Assembly: GCF_000414115.1 (NCBI RefSeq)
Contig: NZ_AOPZ01000028.1
Location: 1-64,000 of the forward strand
Direction of reading: 5' to 3'
Origin: Streptomyces aurantiacus JA 4570
Lineage (GTDB): Bacteria; Actinomycetota; Actinomycetes; Streptomycetales; Streptomycetaceae
Length of the DNA stretch: 64,000 nt
Below, piece by piece: positions 8,608 through 17,577 of the stretch (position 1 is its first letter; each line of letters begins with the position of its first letter). The notes under the pieces are model-generated. The model was not told where the DNA came from and ran no database searches. It saw nothing but the letters and a program-made list of their open reading frames with translations. The translations under genes and the position numbers were made by a program.

Positions 8608-10034
8608 CTACTGGTTCGCCAGGATCTGATTGACCTGCTTCTCCGCGGTGTCGAGCAGCTTGCCGGTGTCGGCGTCCTCGTTGGTGAGGACGGCCGACAT
8701 GGCCGTGTCGAGCACCTTGTAGATCTCCTGCGCCTTGGGCGGCTCGGGCTTGCCCTGGACGGGATGGTCGGTGAACGCCTTGAAGTTGGCGACGGGCATG
8801 GTGGAGCTGGTGGCCCGGGCCTTGTCGTCGTCCGTCTTCGTCGCGCCGGTCCAGAAGTTGGGCTGCGGCAGCCCGACGGGCAGGCCGTCCGCCTTGGTGC
8901 GGGCCCAGTCGAACTGGCCCTTGCCGGGGGTGAGGAACTTGAAGTTGATCCAGGCGATCGCGGCCTTCACCTTGTCGGACGAGACGCCCTTCTTGATCAT
9001 GTAGTCGTTGCCGCCGAACAGCGTGGCCCGCTGCCCTGGGATCGGCGCCATCCCGTAGTCGGCGTACTCGGCGCCGAGGTTCTGCACCATGTACGTGATG
9101 TCGTCGGGCGCCGCGATGAACATGCCGAGCTTGCCGGACGCCATCTGCTTCTGCAGGTCGCCCCACTTCAGCAGCTGCGTCTTGCCCATGCTGTCGTCGT
9201 CCCAGCGCATGGCCTTGAGGTTGTCGAGGATCCGCTTGCCGGTGGCGTTGTTGAAGTCGGCCTTGGTGCCGCCCTCGTCGACGATGCCGCCGCCGAGGCC
9301 GTAGGCGGTGGCGGTGAAGTGCCAGCCGCCGTTGTTGCCCGCGCTGTACTCGCCGAATCCGGCGACGCCGTCGCCGAGCGCCGAGATCTTCTTCGCCGCC
9401 GCCCGCACCTGTGGCCAGGTGGTGGGCGGCTTGTCGGGGTCGAGGCCGGCCTTCTCGAAGAGCGGCCGGTTGATCAGCAGCCCCATCGTGTAGTTGCTGT
9501 AGGGCAGGCCGTAGAGCTTGCCGTCCTTCTTCATCACGTCGAGGACGTCGGGGTCCATGTCGCCGAGCGCGGGCACGGTCCTGTCATTGACGTACGCGCT
9601 GATGTCGGCGGCGCCGTCGTTGTCGAGCACCTGCTGGAGATCGGTGAAGTACGTGTAGAACACGTCGGGTTGGGACTTGGCCTTGAGCATCGCCGTGAAC
9701 CGCGGCGGCTCCAGGCACGGGTCGGTCTGCTTGCCCTTGACCGTGACGTTCGGGTACTTCTCGTTGAACGCCTCGACGTCTTCCTTCCACTGCTTGAGCT
9801 CGGCCTTCTCGGCGGCCGGCGGCATGCAGTCGATGGTCAACTCGACCTTGGTCCGCGGGTCCAGCGGGGAGCCCGCGTCGGCCGCGTCCGCGGCGTCGCC
9901 GCCCCCACCGCCGTCGTCGCTGCTGCTGGTGCCGCAGGCGGCGAGCGCGGTCAGGGCGAGCGCGGAGGCGAGGGCGGCCGTGGCGGTGCGGCGGCGGGGG
10001 CGGGGGCGGCGTATCCCGGAGCTGAGCTTCTCAT
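8608..10034 (-). pseudogene. Sugar-binding lipoprotein of ABC importer, frameshifted inside the signal peptide as read
   Basis: Family-1 solute-binding protein. The body is intact: lipobox ALTALAACGTSS, then a long mature domain beginning VELTIDCMPPAAEKAELKQW. The only start with a good ribosome site (AAGGGG, eight bases before the ATG at 10034) is out of frame with it. A tandem GAGCT duplication at 10019-10028 lies just inside that start. Deleting five bases gives the classical signal MRSSGIRRPRPRRRTATAAL and a 473-aa protein. As read, only a TTG at 10137 opens the frame, adding an implausible 34-residue leader. I treat this as a frameshifted gene or a sequence error. Confidence 0.82.
10019..10028. 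repeat. 5-bp exact tandem duplication (GAGCT x2)
   Basis: GAGCT occupies 10019-10023 and again 10024-10028, within the first codons of the sugar-binding lipoprotein on the minus strand. Five is not a multiple of three; removing one copy joins the well-placed ATG at 10034 to the lipoprotein frame. Confidence 0.8.
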
Positions 10035-10178
10035 CGGTGGACCCCTTTTGGGCAGCGCCACCGCCCGTGAGCGGGGCAGGGCATGGCAGGAGCTGGGGAA
10101 GCCCACAGCGGAGCGCTGTGCGACGGCGCTTACTCAAGCACCGTCGGCACAGGGCCGCAATATGTCGAGCAGAACTCG

Positions 10179-10188
10179 CAAATATTTG
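10179..10188. promoter_or_regulatory. AT-rich 10-bp palindrome upstream of the sugar operon
   Basis: CAAATATTTG is self-complementary and lies about 145 bases upstream of the binding-protein ATG, in the gap between the LacI gene and the importer operon. It is unusually AT-rich for this DNA. It could be part of the operon promoter or an operator, but ten bases is short and the assignment is weak. Confidence 0.25.
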
Positions 10189-10204
10189 ACAGTACGAGGG
10201 GGGT

Positions 10205-10237
10205 GGGGCGCGCTCGCCCAGTAGGCGGGCGCGCCCC
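10205..10237 (-). terminator. GC-rich hairpin downstream of the LacI gene
   Basis: GGGGCGCGCTCGCC (10205-10218) pairs with GGCGGGCGCGCCCC (10224-10237) at 13 of 14 positions around the loop CAGTA. It lies 28 bases past the LacI stop codon and before the next operon on the same strand. There is no U-tract, as is common for Streptomyces terminators. Confidence 0.6.
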
Positions 10238-10265
10238 GGGGGGCGTGCCTCGGGCGGGCGTGCGG

Positions 10266-11311
10266 TCAGCCGCGTGCCGCCTGTGCCGTCGACCCCCGCA
10301 CCACCAACTCCGGCTCGAAGAGCAGCTCTTCGGACGGCACCGCGCTCCCGGCGATCTGCAGGGTGAGGATCTCCACCGCGGCCCGGCCCATCGCCTCGAT
10401 CGGCTGGCGGACCGTGGTGAGCGGCGGTTCGGTGCAGTTCATGAACGCCGAGTCGTCGAAGCCGACCACCGAGACGTCGCGCGGCACGTCGAGGCCGCGC
10501 CTGCGGGCGGCGCGCACCGCGCCGAGCGCGAGCGGGTCGCTGGCGCAGACGATGCCCGTGACCCCCGCCTCCAGGAGCCGGGTCGCGGCGGCCTGGCCGC
10601 CCTCCAGCGAGAACATCGCCCGCGCCACCCGCTCGTCGCCGAGCGGCTCCCCCCCCCCCGAGCCCGCTCGTCGCCGAGCGGCTCCCCCGCCGCCTCGGCG
10701 AGGGCGCGGGCCGCGGCCAGCTTGCGCTGCGAGGGCATGTGGTCGGCGGGGCCGAGCACCAGGCCGATGCGTGCGTGGCCGAGCGAGACGAGATGACGCC
10801 ATGCCTGCTCGACGGCCACGGCGTCGTCGCACGACACCGCGGGGAAGCCGAGGTGCTCGATCGCCGCGTTCACCAGGACCACCGGGATGTTCCGCGCCGC
10901 GAGTCGCTTGTAGTGGTCGTGCGGCGCGTCCGCCTGCGCGTACAGACCGCCCGCGAAGACCACGCCCGACACCTGCTGCTGGAGCAGCAGCTCCACGTAG
11001 TCCGCCTCGGAGACGCCGCCCTTGGTCTGCGTGCACAGCACCGGCGTCAGCCCCTGCTGGGCGAGCGAGCCGCCGATGACCTCGGCGAACGCGGGGAAGA
11101 TCGGGTTCTGGAGCTCCGGAAGCACCAGCCCCACAAGGCGGGCGCGCTCCCCGCGCAACTGCGTCGGCCGTTCGTAGCCGAGCACGTCGAGAGCGGAAAG
11201 GACGGCCTGGCGGGTGGACTCCGAGACGCCGGGCTTGTTGTTGAGCACCCGGCTGACCGTGGCCTCGCTGACCCCGACCTTCTTGGCCACTTGAGCAAGT
11301 CGTCGCGTCAT
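10266..11311 (-). pseudogene. LacI-family sugar repressor, broken by a 35-bp duplication
   Basis: Repressor probably controlling the adjacent alpha-glucan operon. The N-terminal HTH is classic (LAQVAKKVGVSEATVSRVLNNK, residues about 5-26), followed by the periplasmic-binding-like effector domain. The frame beginning at 11311 runs through ARALAEAAGEPLGDER and is then lost. The C-terminal half (VARAMFSLEGGQAAATRL to STAQAARG) continues in another frame to 10266. A 26-bp segment is present twice at a 35-bp offset (10628-10688), and the peptide GEPLGDER is encoded at both. Removing exactly 35 bases restores one 336-aa LacI protein, the normal family length. If real, the operon may be deregulated. 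Confidence 0.85.
10628..10688. repeat. 26-bp direct repeat at 35-bp offset, with an 11-C run
   Basis: The 26-bp sequence starting CCCGCTCGTCGCCGAGCGG is at 10628-10653 and identically at 10663-10688. The first copy runs into eleven consecutive Cs (10649-10659). The 35-bp offset is two modulo three and shifts the LacI frame. The homopolymer and repeat together are typical of an assembly join but could also be slippage. Confidence 0.88.
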
Positions 11312-11322
11312 GTACGCAAGAT

Positions 11323-11350
11323 TAGCGCAAGCCTTGCTGTCCGCTTGCGC
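11323..11350. promoter_or_regulatory. Inverted repeat upstream of lacI, candidate autoregulatory operator
   Basis: AGCGCAAGC (11323-11331) and GCTTGCGCT (11342-11350) are exact inverted copies separated by ten bases. A further GCAAG half lies at 11315-11319 and an inner CCTTGC at 11331-11336. GCAAG/CTTGC halves are usual for LacI-family operators. The site begins 11 bases upstream of the repressor ATG (11311). Confidence 0.5.
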
Positions 11351-11368
11351 TTTCTGTCCACTCGCGTA

Positions 11369-12385
11369 CTAGCCGCTCGTCCGTCGCCATTTGCGCAGGC
11401 TCACCAGCTCGCGCGGCGGCGTCAGCCTGCTGCCCTCCTCGGTGTACGACACCTCCGCGGCGTAGACGCTGCCTTCGGAGTCCACGGCGACGCTGTGCGG
11501 CCAGTTGAACCGGTCGGGGGCCTCGCCGGGCAGGTCGGCGCCGAAGCGCGTCACGAACCGTCCCTCCCGGTCGTAGACCTGGATCCTGTGGCCGAGGCCC
11601 GGCACGCCCCGCTGCACCGGCGGCGGACCCTGCTCGGCGACGTACACGTTCGTGTCCGCGCCCCGGCCCGTACAGGCGGCGACCGCCTTGTGGGCGTGCC
11701 AGGACGTGCGGAACTCGCCGTCCAGGGAGAAGACCTGGACCCGGTGGTTCTCGCGGTCGCAGACGAGCACCGCGTCGTCGCCGAACAGCGTGACGCCGTG
11801 CGGCAGGCTGAACTGGCCCTGGCCGGTGCCGGGTTCGCCCCACGACATCAGGTGGGCGCCCCGGGCGTCGAAGCGGTGGACGCGGGAGTTGCCGTATCCG
11901 TCGGACACGAAGACGTCGCCGGTGCGGGGCGATATCGCCACGTCGGTGGGGCGGTTGAAGGGCTCACCGCTCTGGAAGCCGGACGGATGTCCCGTGCCGA
12001 GGGTGAGCAGGGTGTTGCCCTTGCGGTCGGTCTTGGTGATCCGGTTGCCGATGTCGTCCACCAGCCAGAGGTGGTCCTCGGGATCGACGGTGATGGCGTG
12101 CGCCCGCTGGAAGCGGCAGCCCTTCCAGCGCGGCATCGCGTTGCCATAGGGGTCCTCGAACACCTCCGTTCCGGCGAACGGGGTGTCGTTGCCCCACATG
12201 TCGACGACCTGCCCGTCCAGGTCGAGGACCAGCACGGGCATGTTGCCGCGGTTGAAGACGTAGACGCGGTCCTCGGAGTCGACGGCGACGGAGGTGGCCT
12301 CCTTCAGCCACACGCCGTGCGGGATCTTGGCCCAGAAGGGCACGGGTTCGTACACGGTTTCACTGGTCGCGGGTCCGACAGCCAA
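11369..12385 (-). CDS. NHL-repeat beta-propeller protein (peptidyl-amidoglycolate-lyase-like)
   Basis: Protein of 338 aa, apparently cytosolic as no signal peptide is seen. Repeated NHL blades are visible: ATSVAVDSEDRVYVFNRG, AHAITVDPEDHLWLVDDIGNRI, PTDVAISPRTGDVFVSDGYGNS, PHGVTLFGDDAVLVCDRENHR and PHSVAVDSEGSVYAAEVS, giving a six-bladed propeller. This resembles the lyase half of peptidylglycine amidating enzymes, and such bacterial proteins are often annotated that way, but enzymatic activity is not established by sequence. It is monocistronic between lacI and the S53 peptidase gene, with about 100 bases before it. Confidence 0.8.
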   Translation of the reverse strand: MAVGPATSETVYEPVPFWAKIPHGVWLKEATSVAVDSEDRVYVFNRGNMPVLVLDLDGQVVDMWGNDTPFAGTEVFEDPYGNAMPRWKGCRFQRAHAITVDPEDHLWLVDDIGNRITKTDRKGNTLLTLGTGHPSGFQSGEPFNRPTDVAISPRTGDVFVSDGYGNSRVHRFDARGAHLMSWGEPGTGQGQFSLPHGVTLFGDDAVLVCDRENHRVQVFSLDGEFRTSWHAHKAVAACTGRGADTNVYVAEQGPPPVQRGVPGLGHRIQVYDREGRFVTRFGADLPGEAPDRFNWPHSVAVDSEGSVYAAEVSYTEEGSRLTPPRELVSLRKWRRTSG

Positions 12386-12486
12386 CGGTCCTCCCAGGAC
12401 GGGCCGGCCCGGATCATAGGACGGCGGCCCGGCGGAGCGACAGAGGGCCGCGCCTGCCCGCGTGCGGGGCGCCGGCGCCGGCGGGT

Positions 12487-13896
12487 TCAGCCGTCGGCGA
12501 GGCGGGCGAGGGCGGGCACGAAGGTGGCGGCGTCGATGGTGCCCAGGCCGGAGGCGAGATCGTAGCCCTTGGCGGCGGCGAAGCCGTCCGGGCCGTTGTC
12601 GCCCTCGGTGATGTCGACGATCCCGCCCCGCGGGTCCTTCGCGAGCCGGTAGAGCTCGTCGTGGATGTCGCCGAGGCGGCGGCCGGCCTTCTCGTCGGCG
12701 AGGGCGACGACGGCGGCGAACAGCGGGGCGGCCTCGCTGGTGCCGCCGATCGGCACCCAGCCGGGCCCGGCCGGGAGGAGGCTCTGGTAGATCAGGGTGC
12801 CGCCGGAGGTCGCGGCGTCCATGGAGATGTCGGGGGTGCCGCGCCGCTCACCCACCACGCCGCGGACACCGTCCTGGTAGGCGGGCCGGGTGAACGTCTG
12901 CGAGGGGCCGCCGCCGGTGGCCCCGCGGCCCTGCGCGCTGTCGTTCCACACGGTGTCCGGGCCGGTGCGCCTGCCCCGGGCGTCCAGGTGCAGGCGGCTG
13001 CCGCCCAGGCTGAGGAAGCTGGGGTCGGAGGCGGGCCAACTGACGGAGCGCACCCGGGTGTTGTCCGGACCGATGGGTGGGGCGGCGCCCGCATCGCCGG
13101 CTGCGGACACCAAGGTCGTGCCGCCGCGCAGCACCTCGGCGAAGGACCTGCTCGCTCGCCGGTACGCGGCCACGGGTGCGCCGGTGTCGCCCGCCGCCCG
13201 GTACTCGTTGTCGCCCACGCTGAGGGAGATGACGTCGGGGTCGTCCTGCCGCACGATCGCGGCCAGGAGCTCGGGGTACGCCTCGGCGTCCTGCTCGCCG
13301 CTCTTCTTCCCGTCCTCCGGGGAGGCGGAGGAGGAACTGAAGCGACGGGGGAAGGCGGCCTGGGCGTACTCCGCGACGACGATCTTCGCGTCCGGCGCCA
13401 TCGTGTGCACCATCTGCACATCGAGGGTGGTCTCCATCGAGGCCGTGATCATGGCCGGGTTGGAGGGGTCGAACGGGGCGGGGGTCACGCCGGAGTTGAT
13501 CTTCCGGACGGTCAGGTGCGGTTCGGGCAGCTCCATCGCGCGGCTGAACTCGCGCAGATCCTTCTCCAGGGTGGGCGGAGCGTACCCGGCGAAGACGGCG
13601 ACGGTGCGGCCCTTGCCGGTCAGGCCCTGGGCGTTGAGCCTGTCGACGCCGTATGCCCGGCGCACCATGTCCGGGGTGTAGCAGTCCACCTTGAGGGCTT
13701 CCCGGCAGTCCTCGACGGCGGGCACCGACGGGAACGGCTCGACCGCGGGCGGCCCGGGCGACACGGACGACGCGGGCCGTGCCGCCGCCGTGGAGTCGGC
13801 GGCCGAGGTCACTGCGTCGCTGCCGACGCAGGCGCCGAGGGCCGGCACGCAACCGAGCACCGCGATCACGCTCCGGATCCATGGCTTTCCACCCAT
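12487..13896 (-). CDS. S53 (sedolisin) family peptidase, lipoprotein
   Basis: Exported serine-carboxyl peptidase, 469 aa from the ATG at 13896. Its N-terminus has a lipobox (VPALGACVGSD). Catalytic signs: Glu and Asp in METTLDVQMVHTMAPDAKI (E-x-x-x-D), and Ser in the GGTSEAAP box (SGTS variant). The C-terminal Ca-binding region DITEGDNGPDGF...GYDLASGLGT is present. The usual large N-terminal propeptide is absent or very short (about 60 residues before the catalytic domain), as in other short actinobacterial S53 proteins. It may process cell-wall or secreted proteins. It is next to the L,D-transpeptidase gene, same strand. Confidence 0.87.
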   Translation of the reverse strand: MGGKPWIRSVIAVLGCVPALGACVGSDAVTSAADSTAAARPASSVSPGPPAVEPFPSVPAVEDCREALKVDCYTPDMVRRAYGVDRLNAQGLTGKGRTVAVFAGYAPPTLEKDLREFSRAMELPEPHLTVRKINSGVTPAPFDPSNPAMITASMETTLDVQMVHTMAPDAKIVVAEYAQAAFPRRFSSSSASPEDGKKSGEQDAEAYPELLAAIVRQDDPDVISLSVGDNEYRAAGDTGAPVAAYRRASRSFAEVLRGGTTLVSAAGDAGAAPPIGPDNTRVRSVSWPASDPSFLSLGGSRLHLDARGRRTGPDTVWNDSAQGRGATGGGPSQTFTRPAYQDGVRGVVGERRGTPDISMDAATSGGTLIYQSLLPAGPGWVPIGGTSEAAPLFAAVVALADEKAGRRLGDIHDELYRLAKDPRGGIVDITEGDNGPDGFAAAKGYDLASGLGTIDAATFVPALARLADG

Positions 13897-13963
13897 GTCG
13901 CCGAACCTACGGTCACCCCGACCCGCGCGTACGGTACTGCTGAGCCGGTCAGGTGACCCGGGT

Positions 13964-15251
13964 TCAGTGACTCTGCGGGCGCAGGCGGGCGGGGGCGGGA
14001 GGGGCCGAACGGCTCGCCGGGCCCGCGGACAGCGCGCTGCCGGCATGCCATGTGGCCCAGGGCAGGTTCCAGTCGCCGTATCCGTTGCCGAAGACAGCCA
14101 TGCGGGCGCCGCGGCTGTTGCGCACCTCCACGACGTCTCCTTCGCGTACGTTCTCGAAGAACCAGGCGGCATTCCGCTCACTCATGCCCGTGCATCCGTG
14201 GCTGACGTTGGCGCGCCCCTGCGCCCCGGTGGACCACGGAGCGGCGTGCAGAAACTCACCGCTCCGGGTGACGCGGACGGCGTGACGCACGTTGAGGTCG
14301 AACGCGTCCGGGCTGTTTCCCGGGATCCCGATGGTCGTGCCGCGCATGCGCACGGAGCGCCGCTTGTCCAGGACGACTTTGATGCCGTTGCGCGTGTAGA
14401 AGCCAGGCTTGCCGGTGGTGACCGGGATGACTCTGACGACCTTCCCGTCGCGCTTCACCGTCATCGAGTGGGCGCCGGCGTCCGTGACGGCTTCGAACCG
14501 GCTGCCGATGGTGACGCTCACGGGCCGGGCGCGCCCCATGTGCAGGCCGTCGCCCACCTTGACGCCTCGCAGCTCCGCGCGTACGTCCACGCGCGCGTGG
14601 GCGGGCCAGTAGTTCCTCGGGCGGTAGTGCAGTTCCCGGTCGTTGATCCAGTGCCAGGAGCCCTCGACCCGCGGCCGGGACGTGACCGTCAGGGCACGCT
14701 CGACCAGAGCGCGGGCCCGGGCCTTCTCCCTGCCGAAGGGGACGCTGAGTTCAGCCGTGATCGGTTGACCGACGCCGTAGGTGCCCGTTGCGGGACCGAA
14801 GGTGACATTGACCGTTCTGCCGGCCGACGCGGTCGCGAACCGTGTGGTCCAGCGCGCCGGGACACCGTTGCCGTCCTCCGCGTCGACCCGGACGGTGTGG
14901 CGGCTGCCCGCGGTCAACGAGCCCCGCGGTCAACGAGCCGGTGCTGCGCCACCGTGAGCCGTCAGGGCTGAGGTCACCCGCCAGGCGCCGCCCGGCGGCA
15001 TCGGTGAGTGTCACATCGGTGAGGCGGATCCCGGCATCGCGATCGCGAAGGGACACGGTGACGGGTTCGTCGGGGCCGACGTCACGACGGCCCGCTCCGG
15101 CGGGCCCGATGCGCGGAGGCCACTCGGCGGCGTTGTGGAAGGCCGGTGTGCTCGATGTATCCGCAGGGGAGGCGAACAGGCCGCAGCCGGCCAGGACCAC
15201 GCTCGGACAAGCGATGAGCAGACCGTTCAGCGCCTTGTGGAAACGGGACAC
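13964..15251 (-). pseudogene. L,D-transpeptidase lipoprotein with Ig-like domains, frameshifted by a 16-bp duplication
   Basis: Peptidoglycan 3-3 cross-linking enzyme. Starting at a GTG at 15251, the frame gives a lipoprotein signal (SVVLAGCGLF) and an Ig-like domain up to STGSLTAG. The second Ig-like domain and the YkuD catalytic domain (active-site SHGCTGMS; ending LRPQSH) continue in another frame from about 14917. A 16-bp tandem duplication at 14907-14938 sits at the break; removing one copy joins SLTAG to SRHTVRVDAEDG and gives a 423-aa protein of usual length. Otherwise the enzyme is conventional. The upstream stop is 67 bases from the S53 gene. Confidence 0.85.
14907..14938. repeat. 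16-bp exact tandem duplication in the L,D-transpeptidase gene
   Basis: A 16-bp unit starting CCCGCGGTCAACGAGC occupies 14907-14922 and 14923-14938. Sixteen is one modulo three, so it shifts the frame; deletion of one unit restores it. Confidence 0.88.
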
Positions 15252-15330
15252 CTGCCCATGATCACGTCTGGGGCGGGCCGGTCAAGCACCTCGCGGTTCT
15301 TCTCCGGGGGCGGGCCCTCCTGCCACCCCC

Positions 15331-16536
15331 TCAGGCACCGGCCGCGGACCGGTCACGCCAGCCGACCGGCAGCGTGTCGAGCTTCCTGAACTTCCAGCCG
15401 TACGGCCGCACGTCCTGTTCCAGGTGGAGTTCCGGGAAGCGTTCGAGGAGTTGACGCAGCGCGCCCTCGACGATGGCAGGGACGACGTGGGCGGCGAGGC
15501 ACTCGTGCCGGCCGAGACCGAGCGACAGGGGTGTGGTGGTGCGGGCGCGCAGCAGGTCGAACCGGTCGGCGGCGGGGAAGGCGGCCTCGTCCCGGTTGGC
15601 CGAGGCGATGCCGGGCGCCACAGGCGCACCGGCGGGCAGCTCCTGCCCTCCCAGCACGAGGGGCTTCGTCGTGAGCCGGCCGACGGCACCGACCGGGGCG
15701 GCCCAGCGGATCCCCTCGTACACCGCGGCGTCCAGCAACCCGGGGTCTGCCCGCAGCGCGTCCATCTGCTCCGGGTGGGTGAGCAGGGCATGCAGGGTGT
15801 TTCCCGCGAGCCAGCCCGGCTCCCGGACCGCGCTCGTCATCATCCTGACGGTGGCAAGCGTCTGGTGCACACCCCACGACGCGTCGTCCGCCGGGCCCGC
15901 GGCATGCACCAACGCCGACAGCGGCGAGTCGTCCGGCTGGTCGAGCAGCCGTGCCAGGTGCGGCGTCAGCGTCCGGTCCATTGCGCCCGACACGGCCGCG
16001 CCGGTCACGTGTGCCGCCCCGGCCTTGGTCGGGTTGTACAGCGCCGCCGTCAGGCCCGTCGACCAGCGGGTGAGGGTGGCGGTGTCGACGCCGTCGACCG
16101 CGTCCAGGCCGAGCAGCCAGGACGCCGTCTCCACGGAGACCGGCTCGAAGTACTCGGCCATCAGATCGGCGTGGTCCCGGTCGGCGAGGTCGCCCAGCCG
16201 CCGCGCGGCGACGCTCCGGGCGTGGGCCGTGACGGCGGGGGCCGTCTCCTGACGGAAGCGGTCGCCGACGGCCTTGCGGATCGCGGCGTGCCGGTCGCCC
16301 TCCTGGTTCAGCACGTTCTGCGATCCGCAGTACGTGGACAGCGGAGAGGCGTCGTTGGTGGTGGTGTACGACTCCGGGCTCGTCAGCACGTGCCGCACGT
16401 CGTCCCAGCGCGTGACGAGCCACGCGCCCACGGCGGGCACCCACGCCACGGGCTCCTCGGCGCGCAGCCGGCCGTAGATCGGATAGGGGTCGGCCTCGAG
16501 GCGGCCCACAGTGATGCTCTCGGTCAGCGCAGACAA
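15331..16536 (-). CDS. Cytochrome P450 with atypical I-helix
   Basis: Soluble bacterial P450, 401 aa, starting at a TTG at 16536 preceded by GAGGAG; the frame is open further upstream but lacks a ribosome site. Heme-binding loop SLGLGRHECLA holds the thiolate Cys, and the K-helix ExxR is YEGIRW. The I-helix, usually AGxET-T, reads TSAVREPGWLAG: the acidic residue is kept but the following Thr is replaced by Pro, so classical proton delivery is altered, as in P450s doing non-hydroxylating chemistry. It is divergent (191 bases) from an aldolase/DapA-like/decarboxylase operon, which it probably serves. Substrate unknown. Confidence 0.9.
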   Translation of the reverse strand: MSALTESITVGRLEADPYPIYGRLRAEEPVAWVPAVGAWLVTRWDDVRHVLTSPESYTTTNDASPLSTYCGSQNVLNQEGDRHAAIRKAVGDRFRQETAPAVTAHARSVAARRLGDLADRDHADLMAEYFEPVSVETASWLLGLDAVDGVDTATLTRWSTGLTAALYNPTKAGAAHVTGAAVSGAMDRTLTPHLARLLDQPDDSPLSALVHAAGPADDASWGVHQTLATVRMMTSAVREPGWLAGNTLHALLTHPEQMDALRADPGLLDAAVYEGIRWAAPVGAVGRLTTKPLVLGGQELPAGAPVAPGIASANRDEAAFPAADRFDLLRARTTTPLSLGLGRHECLAAHVVPAIVEGALRQLLERFPELHLEQDVRPYGWKFRKLDTLPVGWRDRSAAGA

Positions 16537-16727
16537 TGTGCCACTCCTCAAGGGGATTTCATCGTTCACTTTCCGCGCCCACAATTTCACCGGCTCGGGC
16601 ATCGGGCAAATCTGATACGAATTGCCTAGTACGGAGGAAGGGGAGCCCGATTCCGGGTGGCGGTCGCTCATTTTCTGGCTCAGGATCGCGGAGGGGGTTC
16701 CCGTGAATGAGCAGAGGAGACGCGGCC

Positions 16728-17576
16728 ATGGGCGAATCCTTCGACGCCCGCAAGTCGGACCTGGTGCGGCTCGCCCAGGAACGCATGCAGAGCGCGATCA
16801 CCGACAACACCTGGACAAAACTCCAGAAGTTGGCGCTGACCTGCCGGATCCTCTTCCACATGGGGCACGACTCCGGGCTGTCCGGACAGATCACCACACG
16901 CGCCGAGGCGCCGGGGACGTACTACACGCAGCGCCTCGGGCTCGGTTTCGACGAGATAACCGAGTGGAATCTGCTCAAGGTGGACGAGGACCTCAATGTT
17001 CTCGAAGGCGGCGGGATGGCGAATCCGGCCAATCGCTTTCACAGTTGGGTCTACCGGGCCCGTCCGGACGTGAACTGCATCATCCACACCCATCCGCCTT
17101 ACGTGTCGGCGCTCTCCATGCTGGAAATTCCGCTGAATCTCTCCCACATGGATACCTGCCCCCTCTACGAGGACTGCGCCTTCCTGCCGAAATGGCCGGG
17201 AATTCCGGTCGGGAACGAAGAGGGTGAACTGATCGCCGGGGCCCTGGGGGACAAGAAGGCGCTGATGCTCGCCCACCACGGCCAGCTGGTGGCGTGTTCC
17301 TCCGTCGAGGAGGCGTGCGTGCTCGCGGTGCTGTTCGAACGTGCGGCCAGGCTGCAACTCCTCGCGATGGCCGCGGGTGACATCAAGCCGGTGGACGAAC
17401 TCCTGGCCGTGGAGGCGCACGACTGGGTCTCCACGCCCAAACGACACCAGGCGGCCTTCGCGTACTACGCGCGCCGAGCGCTGCGCAACGGACACGACGA
17501 CTGCATCGACGCGGCCCCGCCGGACGTCTCGGGGGCCGCCGACCAGCACACGATCCCCATCGAGGGAGGAGTGTGA
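16728..17576 (+). CDS. Class II aldolase/adducin-family protein
   Basis: Zinc-type aldolase or decarboxylase, 282 aa. Start at the ATG at 16728 because GAGGAGA lies seven bases upstream; an ATG at 16707 lacks one. Metal ligands are visible as HTHPPY (two His) and AHHGQL (third). The AraD/FucA-like fold is expected, but the C-terminal third extends beyond the minimal fuculose-aldolase length, as in larger family members acting on keto acids. It lies immediately (one base) before a DapA-family gene and is divergent from a P450. The substrate cannot be deduced. Confidence 0.85.
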   Translation: MGESFDARKSDLVRLAQERMQSAITDNTWTKLQKLALTCRILFHMGHDSGLSGQITTRAEAPGTYYTQRLGLGFDEITEWNLLKVDEDLNVLEGGGMANPANRFHSWVYRARPDVNCIIHTHPPYVSALSMLEIPLNLSHMDTCPLYEDCAFLPKWPGIPVGNEEGELIAGALGDKKALMLAHHGQLVACSSVEEACVLAVLFERAARLQLLAMAAGDIKPVDELLAVEAHDWVSTPKRHQAAFAYYARRALRNGHDDCIDAAPPDVSGAADQHTIPIEGGV

Positions 17577-17577
17577 C

